Shown here in pieces: positions 1 to 4,823 of a stretch of DNA of 6,594 nucleotides. The notes under the pieces were generated by a model, which searched no databases, was not told where the DNA came from, and saw only the letters and a list, made by a program, of their open reading frames with translations. Origin of the DNA: an uncultured bacterium (lineage in GTDB: Bacteria > Patescibacteriota > Minisyncoccia > CAIUEV01). Position 1 is the first letter of the stretch, and every line of letters starts with the position of its first letter. The stretch covers positions 1 through 6,594 of the forward strand of contig CAIUEV010000100.1 in assembly GCA_903898335.1 (NCBI GenBank), read 5' to 3'. The translations under genes and the position numbers were made by a program.

Positions 1-52
1 ATAACCCTACGCCCAAGAATTCTAAGTCAAAAATAAAAAAAAGACAAAATAG

Positions 53-376
53 CTATTTTTTCGCTAATTCTTCAATACTTTCAGTTAAACCGTCCTCGGA
101 TTGAAGGCCTATCTTTCTGTCCACTTCTTTACCGTCTGAAAAAATAATCAGAGTGGGGATTGACATAATACCAAAACGAGAGGCTATCTCCTGATTTTCA
201 TCTACATTCAATTTATAAATTTTGGCTTTGCCTTCAAGCTTTTTTGCCAAGGATTCTAAAATCGGTCCCATGGCTTGGCATGGCCCGCACCAAGGAGCCC
301 AAAAATCTACCACGGTGATCCCTTTTGATTCAACGACCGACTGATTGAATTCTTTTTCGGTGATTTCTAAAGACAT
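53..376 (-). CDS. trxA: Thioredoxin
   Basis: This is a 107-residue single-domain thioredoxin, the usual length for the family. It should reduce disulfides in cytoplasmic proteins through its dithiol. The active site WCGPC lies at residues 29-33. The buried acidic residue is D24, the family lysine is K55, and the cis-proline before the last strands is P74 (SIPT). There is no signal peptide, so it should be cytosolic. The start is an ATG 22 nt after the upstream pilin-like gene, with no Shine-Dalgarno motif in its AT-rich leader; the stop is TAG. The tight spacing suggests it is the last gene of the pilin-like operon. I see no reductase gene in the window. Family assignment is secure; a specific role for the pilin-like proteins is not shown. 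Confidence 0.97.
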   Translation of the reverse strand: MSLEITEKEFNQSVVESKGITVVDFWAPWCGPCQAMGPILESLAKKLEGKAKIYKLNVDENQEIASRFGIMSIPTLIIFSDGKEVDRKIGLQSEDGLTESIEELAKK

Positions 377-398
377 GTAAATAGTTTAAAAAATTATC

Positions 399-749
399 TT
401 ATCCTTTTAGTAGCTTATCTATGGTTAGAACTATGGTATATCCCAATAAACCGATCACTAGACCAACTATTCCTGCCGTAACCGCTTTTTTAGCTCTTTC
501 TATATTCCTATATTCTCCCTGAGCTGTCAAGTAAAGGATGCCGGCAACGATAAAGGAGATTACCGCCAAAATTCCAAAAATGCTCAATAGCCAATTAAGA
601 AACCTCATCAAAACATCGGCGATCGGATGATCTCCGCCCGGATCGGGAACTCCCCCGGCACCGGACCAACTGTCAAAAACACCCGAATAAAGAATAATTC
701 TGCCTTTAACCTTATTTATAAAACGCAAAAAATCGTTCTCTATTTTCAT
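399..749 (-). CDS. Two-helix pilin-like membrane protein (T4SS pilin / TrbC-VirB2-like), copy nearest thioredoxin
   Basis: This 116-residue protein is built like the T4SS-pilin/TrbC-VirB2 group. It has a short N-terminal part, a hydrophobic helix at about 47-74, a short charged loop, and a second helix at about 89-111. The loop carries the motif shared with its neighbours, YLTAQGEYRNIERAKKA (73-89). Unlike the paralog at 776-1366 it has no clear cleavable signal peptide: residues 1-22 are basic and amphipathic, followed by a Gly/Pro/Asp-rich stretch (about 29-42). It probably inserts in the cytoplasmic membrane with the charged loop inside. It lies 26 nt after the preceding paralog and 22 nt before thioredoxin. 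No ATPase or channel gene of a secretion system is visible here, so the pilin role is inferred from fold and similarity between copies. It could instead be another kind of small membrane protein. Confidence 0.82.
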   Translation of the reverse strand: MKIENDFLRFINKVKGRIILYSGVFDSWSGAGGVPDPGGDHPIADVLMRFLNWLLSIFGILAVISFIVAGILYLTAQGEYRNIERAKKAVTAGIVGLVIGLLGYTIVLTIDKLLKG

Positions 750-775
750 CTGGTATTGATTAAAATTTTATTATC

Positions 776-1366
776 CTACTGCATCATGTCGGGTGAAACG
801 GGCAACGGACCGCCACCGCCCGGTCTTCTGACGTAAGGTTGCTGCGGCTCACTGCCTCCACCATCCACTGATCCGGAAACATCTTGAGCGGGGGCAGCCA
901 TACCACCGGCCGGATCTTGAATCGGTGCGCCAGACCCTCCCCCACCGGTATTTAGACCTGTTCCCGAGCCGGAACCGGAGCTTCCTTGCCCACCGGTGAT
1001 AATTGAGTTAATCGTCGTAACAGCCACTACTCCCAAAACTGAAACTATTATTCCGACAATGGCATATAGTATTATTTTCTTTCCTTGCTCTATTTTATCG
1101 CTTTCACCTTGCGAAGTGAGATAAACAAATCCGCCGTAAATAAAAATTATCACCGCCAAAATTCCGATAAAAGTTATTGCCCAATTTATAACGGTCATGA
1201 GAATGGAAAAAATCGGACGGTCGGTCAAACCGGTGCCTTTTAAATCGCTCGGATTCCAACCGTCAGCCCCGACATTTCTGGTCAGCAGAAAAATAAAAGA
1301 CAAAAAAAATAAAGGAACAATATAAATTAATAATCGATTTCTGGAAATATTTTTTCTTTTTTTCAT
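776..1366 (-). CDS. Pilin-like membrane protein with signal peptide and long Gly/Pro-rich C-terminal tail
   Basis: This 196-residue protein is the longest of the four paralogs. It begins with a basic n-region and a hydrophobic core (about 12-29), and a likely signal peptidase I site follows VGA at 32-34. Two membrane helices follow, at about 55-83 and 99-122, separated by the family loop YLTSQGESDKIEQGKKI (82-98). The last 72 residues (125-196) contain 22 glycines and 9 prolines and should be disordered; no other copy has this tail. If the loop is cytoplasmic, as in VirB2-like pilins, the tail is outside the cell. The ATG at 1364-1366 is supported by the well-formed signal peptide. The gene ends with TAG and lies within the closely spaced run. 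The function is unknown: a specialised subunit, tip or anchoring protein is possible but not shown. Confidence 0.82.
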   Translation of the reverse strand: MKKRKNISRNRLLIYIVPLFFLSFIFLLTRNVGADGWNPSDLKGTGLTDRPIFSILMTVINWAITFIGILAVIIFIYGGFVYLTSQGESDKIEQGKKIILYAIVGIIVSVLGVVAVTTINSIITGGQGSSGSGSGTGLNTGGGGSGAPIQDPAGGMAAPAQDVSGSVDGGGSEPQQPYVRRPGGGGPLPVSPDMMQ

Positions 1367-1395
1367 TTTTTATTCTTTAGCTTACCGGTCTTATT

Positions 1396-1680
1396 TTAGA
1401 GAAACATTTTGGCCAAAAAAAACAAAACGACGGAAACAATTATCATTCCGAAGGAAGAAAATAATGAATTGTGAGCTTTTGCCATTTTATCTTCATCTCC
1501 GGCCCCCAAAAAATAGGAAAAGAGCGTGACGAATAACATAACCACACCAACTCCGCCGACAAAAATTGAAGCGGCTGACAGGAGCGGATACATAATATCC
1601 GCCCCCATAGCAGAGCTCTGATTAAAACCATTATTCACCGCTCCGGTTCCGATTATTTCAAAAAGGAAAGTGCTAAACAT
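1396..1680 (-). CDS. Divergent short two-helix pilin-like protein
   Basis: This 94-residue protein is the shortest and most divergent of the four. It has helices at about 33-58 and 72-92. The loop between them, YFLGAGDEDKMAKAHNS (56-72), aligns with the paralogs' motif (aromatic, small, G-D/E, K-I/M, A-K/H). The N-terminal 30 residues are mildly hydrophobic and then Asn/Ser-rich, with no convincing signal peptide. It ends immediately after helix 2 with no tail. The spacers on either side are 27 and 29 nt, which points to co-transcription. Another reading frame overlaps this gene on the same strand, but the frame chosen here has the family motif and two good helices. Membership of the pilin-like family is likely by position and loop; its function is unknown. 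Confidence 0.75.
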   Translation of the reverse strand: MFSTFLFEIIGTGAVNNGFNQSSAMGADIMYPLLSAASIFVGGVGVVMLFVTLFSYFLGAGDEDKMAKAHNSLFSSFGMIIVSVVLFFLAKMFL

Positions 1681-1707
1681 TGAATTTTTATTTTATTTCG
1701 AAATACT

Positions 1708-2046
1708 CTAGCTTCTGACAAAATATTGCTGAACGGTAGCGACAACAACGAAACCCAAAACTGCGACCACAATACCGACTATAGCGTAGGTCATAGCGTT
1801 CTTGGCTTTAGTGATTTTCGATTCGTCACCGGCCGCTGTCATGTACATGAATCCGGCGTAAATAAACATAATAACCCCCAAGACTCCAATAGCGGTGATG
1901 GCAAAATTAATAAATCTCAGGGCTAAATCGAAGGCAGTTCCTTTAGCCACTCCCGGTGCGTTGCTGGCTACATCGGTCAGACCGGCTTGGGCGGCGGGAA
2001 TCAGCCCCAGATACTTCTTGACACTTTTTTCTTTCTCTTTGTTCAT
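1708..2046 (-). CDS. Two-helix pilin-like membrane protein, first gene of the array
   Basis: This 112-residue protein is the first of the four paralogs in transcription order. Residues 1-11 are Lys/Glu-rich. The following YLGLIPAAQA (12-21) resembles a short signal-peptide end with possible cleavage after A21, although the hydrophobic core is unusually short. Helices lie at about 43-70 and 84-108, joined by YMTAAGDESKITKAKNA (68-84). The helices and loop are close to those of the copy at 776-1366, including the shared YAIVGI in helix 2, and suggest a recent common ancestor. It probably heads the operon, since a 119-nt spacer with a hairpin and a possible promoter separates it from khpA. The leader is almost pure A/T with no Shine-Dalgarno motif. 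The pilin role is inferred from family resemblance. Confidence 0.83.
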   Translation of the reverse strand: MNKEKEKSVKKYLGLIPAAQAGLTDVASNAPGVAKGTAFDLALRFINFAITAIGVLGVIMFIYAGFMYMTAAGDESKITKAKNAMTYAIVGIVVAVLGFVVVATVQQYFVRS

Positions 2047-2067
2047 TTTTTTGTTTAAAAATTTTTA

Positions 2068-2097
2068 ATAATTATTTTTCTTGTTGCTGATTTTCAA
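2068..2097 (-). promoter_or_regulatory. Possible promoter for the pilin-like operon
   Basis: On the minus strand a -35-like TTGAAA (2092-2097) is followed after 18 nt by AATTAT (2068-2073), a 4 of 6 match to the -10 consensus. Transcription would start about 15 nt before the first pilin-like gene. It lies downstream of the khpA hairpin, where an independent promoter would be expected. The region is so A/T-rich that chance matches are likely. Confidence 0.3.
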
Positions 2098-2111
2098 AAA
2101 ATATAATTATC

Positions 2112-2151
2112 AAAAATCGACCCGGTCTCGAGGTTTTTAAGCCCCGAGACC
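2112..2151 (-). terminator. Hairpin after khpA, probable intrinsic terminator
   Basis: Read on the minus strand, GGTCTCGGGG (2142-2151) pairs with CCTCGAGACC (2124-2133) around an 8-nt loop. This gives 10 bp with a single G-U wobble; on the plus strand the same position would be an A-C mismatch. The asymmetry fits an RNA made from the minus strand. Three further U-G wobbles could lengthen the base. A run of five T (2112-2116) follows a few nt later, so the U tract is not directly adjacent and termination may be incomplete. It sits between the khpA stop and the first pilin-like gene. Confidence 0.6.
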
Positions 2152-2165
2152 AAAGTTGAAAATAA

Positions 2166-2525
2166 CTAGAGTTTTAAATCGCTAACGACTTCATCAATTT
2201 CTTGGCTGCCGGTATCTCCGGTAGCGCTAGTCTCGTCTTTAATCGGCTCTCTCTCCTCTCTTCTCGGTCGGCGACCACCTTCCGGTTCGCTGATCTTTAA
2301 GTTCACTCGAGCGTTGTTTCTAGCTCCAACCACTCTGAGTAGTGTTCTTAGTGCTTTCGCGGTGCTTCCATCTCTTCCAATAACCATACCCATATCTTCT
2401 GGATGGACGCTGAGAGTCACTAAAACTCCCATTTCATCAACTCGTCTTTCCGCTTTTACTTCTTCCGGATGATCGACGATCGATTTAACTACGTACTCCA
2501 CAAATTCGGCGTCTTTCGGTGTCAT
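2166..2525 (-). CDS. khpA: KhpA-family KH-domain RNA-binding protein with charged C-terminal tail
   Basis: Residues 1-79 are a single KH domain of the KhpA/YlqC family, small RNA-binding proteins that in other bacteria pair with KhpB (Jag/EloR) and act after transcription. The GxxG loop is GRDG at 50-53, inside the characteristic VIGRDGSTAKALRTLLR stretch, and the N-terminal DAEFVEYVVKSIVDHPEEV matches the family. KhpA is usually about 75-80 residues. This one has a further 40 residues (80-119), first Arg-rich then Glu/Asp-rich, likely disordered. GAGAAG lies directly against the ATG, too close to be a normal Shine-Dalgarno site. It appears to be transcribed alone, with a possible promoter upstream and a hairpin after the TAG stop. 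No khpB is visible in the window. Confidence 0.93.
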   Translation of the reverse strand: MTPKDAEFVEYVVKSIVDHPEEVKAERRVDEMGVLVTLSVHPEDMGMVIGRDGSTAKALRTLLRVVGARNNARVNLKISEPEGGRRPRREEREPIKDETSATGDTGSQEIDEVVSDLKL

Positions 2526-2567
2526 CTTCTCAAATTTAATAATTAAATTTATTTAACTTGCATACTA

Positions 2568-2596
2568 AAATTAAAGGACTATTTTTTCTCTGTCAA
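2568..2596 (-). promoter_or_regulatory. Possible sigma-70-type promoter for khpA
   Basis: A perfect -35 hexamer TTGACA (2591-2596, minus strand) is followed by a 17-nt spacer and TAATTT (2568-2573), which matches only 3 of 6 -10 positions. Transcription would start about 35 nt before the khpA ATG. It lies in the 89-nt spacer between the prepilin gene and khpA, the widest gap in the upstream half of the window. The weak -10 keeps confidence low. Confidence 0.38.
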
Positions 2597-2614
2597 AATA
2601 TTGCTCCAAGCTAT

Positions 2615-3079
2615 TTATTTAACATAAACACAATATTTCCCGGCCACAATTACCGGGTCGTTAATGCAGGCACTGTCCGAAAGCGTACATTTATTGCAAA
2701 GACGAGCGACATTGTAAGTCGAATCGGCGCTGCAGTCGCAACCGGCCGTACCGCATTTGCAAGTTTGATAAACATCGGTTTCTCCGGGTTCATCTTTGCT
2801 TATGCTGTCGATAAGACCGTTGTTGGTAGATAATTCGGTCATTAAGGTTGTCCAATTGCCCAGAGCCGCATCGGACGGCCAACTGCCCTTTATCGAATAG
2901 TACATGGATAGGGCTCCCTTGACATTCTCTATATTGGATTTTCTTTTAGTATCGTTGGCATTTTTTGTCGTTCGACTGTAAGCCACAACCATTAAAGTCG
3001 AAAGGATACCGATTATGGAAATCACTATCAGCATTTCTATTATGGTGAAAGCCGTTTTTTTCTTTTTTGTTTTTAACAT
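2615..3079 (-). CDS. Type IV prepilin-like protein with cysteine-rich C-terminus
   Basis: This 154-residue protein has a basic leader (1-10) followed by FTIIEMLIVISIIGILSTL (11-29), the class III prepilin signal. E15 is the conserved +5 glutamate after cleavage, and F11 would be the methylated first residue. The residue before the cleavage site is Ala10, not the usual Gly. After the long N-terminal helix comes a pseudopilin-like region (about 35-100). The C-terminus has eight cysteines at 107, 109, 114, 116, 128, 131, 138 and 150, including CKC, CDC and CNKC clusters, which may form disulfides or bind metal. It should be processed by a prepilin peptidase and assembled in a type IV pilus or related pseudopilus, but no such gene is in the window. 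It starts 8 nt after rpoD, so it is probably co-transcribed with it. Family is secure; pilus type is not. Confidence 0.92.
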   Translation of the reverse strand: MLKTKKKKTAFTIIEMLIVISIIGILSTLMVVAYSRTTKNANDTKRKSNIENVKGALSMYYSIKGSWPSDAALGNWTTLMTELSTNNGLIDSISKDEPGETDVYQTCKCGTAGCDCSADSTYNVARLCNKCTLSDSACINDPVIVAGKYCVYVK

Positions 3080-3087
3080 TTTTAAGA

Positions 3088-4407
3088 TTAAAAATCTTTT
3101 AATTTTTCCGCTAAGCCATGCTTCCTCAATCTTTCAAGCGCCTTGGCCTCAATCTGTCTGATTCTCTCTCGAGTAACACCAAATTTATGGCCCACTTCCT
3201 CAAGAGTTCGAGTGACTCCGTCTTCCAGGCCGAAACGAATGCTGAGAATTTTTTTCTCTCTCAAAGTCAAGTCCGAAAGAGCATCTTTAAGCTGCTCCCG
3301 CAGCAGGGTATGACTGGCAATTTGGGTCGGTAAATTGACTTCCTCATCGGGAATAAAGTCACCCAAGACCGTCGTATCTTCATTGTCACTGTCCCCCACG
3401 CTGGTCTCCAAAGAAATAGTTTCTTGAGAAATTTTTTGAATATGCAAAGCACGCTCCGTATCGATACCCAACTCAGCGGCTATCTCTTCCGGAAAAGGCT
3501 CTCTTCCAAGCTCTTGAACGAGTCTGCGGCTGGCTTGTGTATATTTATTAATAGTTTCAACCATATGAACAGGAATACGAATCGTTCGCGACTGATCGGC
3601 TAAAGCTCGAGTTATCGCCTGACGAATCCACCAAGTGGCGTAAGTGGAAAATTTATATCCTTTTCGATAATCGAATTTTTCCACCGCTCGAAATAGACCG
3701 AGATTTCCTTCCTGAATCAAGTCCAGAAGACTCAAACTACTCGATCGGCCGACATATTTTTTTGCAATGCTAACAACTAATCTGAGATTGGCCTCAGTCA
3801 GTCGTTGACGGGCCAGCTTGTCTCCCTTTTCTATTCTTTTAGCCAAAACCACCTCTTCCTCCGAGGAGAGCAACTTAACTTTACCAATCTCACGCAAGTA
3901 CATCTGAATAGTGTCTCCCCCCAAAGGTTCTTCTTGGGCGGCTTTTTTGCTCTTCTTACTCTTTTTGGGTTCTCTTTTCTCCTTACTCTCATCCAGTAAT
4001 TCCGCTTCTCCCTCAACAATTTCCACGCCGGCCAGAGAAAGATTCTTATACAATTCTTCCATCATTTCAATTTGCTCTTCCGTTTCGGGAACGACTTCGA
4101 GAATTTCCGCTTCCGTTACAAAACCTCTTTGTTTACCCTCTTGAATCAAACTTTCGATTTTATGCTTATGTAAGTCGAGTTCTCCGGTTGGCTTCTGCTT
4201 GGCCTTCTTCTCTTTTACTTGTTTGATTTTTTTTGGTACAACCTTGATTGATTCTTTGGCTTTAGAGACTTTCTTAACTTCCTTCTTGGCCGGTTTTGGA
4301 GCGGTTTTTTTCTTTTCTTTTACAGCTTTTTTCGATACAGGCTTTTTCTTCACAGCAACTTTTTGAGAAGATGGTTTTTTAGAGGAAGCCTTTTGAGTTT
4401 TTTTCAT
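3088..4407 (-). CDS. rpoD: Primary RNA polymerase sigma factor (RpoD/SigA)
   Basis: This 439-residue sigma-70 factor directs core RNA polymerase to housekeeping promoters. Residues 1-72 are a tail with 31 lysines. A region 1.1-like segment spans about 75-138, and a second Lys-rich linker lies at about 142-155. Region 1.2 starts near 164 ([11 protein letters not shown]). Region 2 spans about 180-285 and includes the -10 recognition and melting element [20 protein letters not shown] (253-272), where Q263 and T266 match E. coli Q437 and T440. Region 3 follows, and the region 4.2 helix-turn-helix is at about 401-420, with R413, E414 and R417 matching E. coli R584, E585 and R588. The contact residues predict ordinary TTGACA/TATAAT promoters. 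A short insertion, SSSLSL at about 222-227, sits in region 2. It lies 32 nt after the DksA-like gene. The ATG is chosen because the tail is continuous; no Shine-Dalgarno motif is seen. Confidence 0.98.
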   Translation of the reverse strand: MKKTQKASSKKPSSQKVAVKKKPVSKKAVKEKKKTAPKPAKKEVKKVSKAKESIKVVPKKIKQVKEKKAKQKPTGELDLHKHKIESLIQEGKQRGFVTEAEILEVVPETEEQIEMMEELYKNLSLAGVEIVEGEAELLDESKEKREPKKSKKSKKAAQEEPLGGDTIQMYLREIGKVKLLSSEEEVVLAKRIEKGDKLARQRLTEANLRLVVSIAKKYVGRSSSLSLLDLIQEGNLGLFRAVEKFDYRKGYKFSTYATWWIRQAITRALADQSRTIRIPVHMVETINKYTQASRRLVQELGREPFPEEIAAELGIDTERALHIQKISQETISLETSVGDSDNEDTTVLGDFIPDEEVNLPTQIASHTLLREQLKDALSDLTLREKKILSIRFGLEDGVTRTLEEVGHKFGVTRERIRQIEAKALERLRKHGLAEKLKDF

Positions 4408-4439
4408 TATCGATAGATGAAATTAAAAAATTTTATAAA

Positions 4440-4805
4440 CTATTCACTTTTCTCCTTGCAGTCTATACAAAGTTTGGCTTGAGGTCTTATCTCCAATCTT
4501 TCCCAAGGAATTTCCTGATCGCAATTCTCACATTGGCCGTAGGTGCCGTTGTCTATTTTTTCCAAAGCCCTGCCAATTAAAAGTAATTCGCTTTCAAGAT
4601 CATGTTCTCGCGAAATATTTTGTTCATACTCGGTTACTTCTTGAGCGTTGTCATCCGTTTCATTTCCAAAATCGGGAAATGGAGTTTTGTAATTTCCCTC
4701 AACGACAGAGTCTTTCTGGGCAAACTTACCCAATTGAGCTTCTATTTTAGATTTTTCTTCTAACAGTTTTTTCTTGGCAATCCCTATTTGTTCTTCTGTA
4801 AGCAT
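4440..4805 (-). CDS. TraR/DksA-type C4 zinc-finger protein
   Basis: This 121-residue protein has the DksA/TraR layout. A helical coiled coil (about 3-85) is followed by a four-cysteine zinc finger with C92, C95, C113 and C116, framed by YGQCENC and LCIDC. DksA proteins enter the secondary channel of RNA polymerase and tune initiation, often with ppGpp. The acidic turn at the coiled-coil tip is E49-T-D-D52-N-A54, close to the DxxDxA tip that is needed for DksA activity in E. coli. All four zinc ligands are present. It lies 18 nt after the membrane protein gene and 32 nt before rpoD, so it is probably co-expressed with the sigma factor. No Shine-Dalgarno motif is visible; the stop is TAG. Family is certain; whether it acts as DksA, YocK/YteA or another branch is not settled. 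Confidence 0.92.
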   Translation of the reverse strand: MLTEEQIGIAKKKLLEEKSKIEAQLGKFAQKDSVVEGNYKTPFPDFGNETDDNAQEVTEYEQNISREHDLESELLLIGRALEKIDNGTYGQCENCDQEIPWERLEIRPQAKLCIDCKEKSE

Positions 4806-4823
4806 TTTTTTGAACTTAAAAAA

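Noticed and set aside
1..52. Promoter-like TTGACT followed 18 nt later by GGTTAT on the minus strand, downstream of thioredoxin
   Set aside because: The -10 matches only 3 of 6 positions and lies at the window edge with no gene visible to be driven.
641..665. GC-rich short inverted repeat in the pilin-like gene nearest thioredoxin
   Set aside because: It is a four-base stem encoding the Gly/Pro/Asp stretch and is explained by coding content.
1443..1631. Second minus-strand open frame of 62 codons inside the short pilin-like gene
   Set aside because: It has no family motif or membrane pattern, whereas the overlapping frame has two helices and the shared loop motif.
2558..2833. Plus-strand open frame of 91 codons opposite the prepilin 3' end
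   Set aside because: It is a shadow of the well-supported prepilin gene and has no recognisable domain.
3084..3098. AAGATT/AATCTT inverted repeat with a 3-nt loop at the rpoD stop
   Set aside because: The stem is six mostly A-T pairs overlapping the rpoD C-terminal codons; too weak to call a terminator.
3805..4144. Overlapping open frames on both strands within the N-terminal half of rpoD
   Set aside because: They arise from the Lys- and Ser-rich composition of the sigma factor gene; the rpoD frame has full family conservation through the flanking regions.
4408..4415. Palindrome TATCGATA immediately before the rpoD start
   Set aside because: Eight bases are expected by chance in A/T-rich spacers, and no second copy was seen to suggest an operator.
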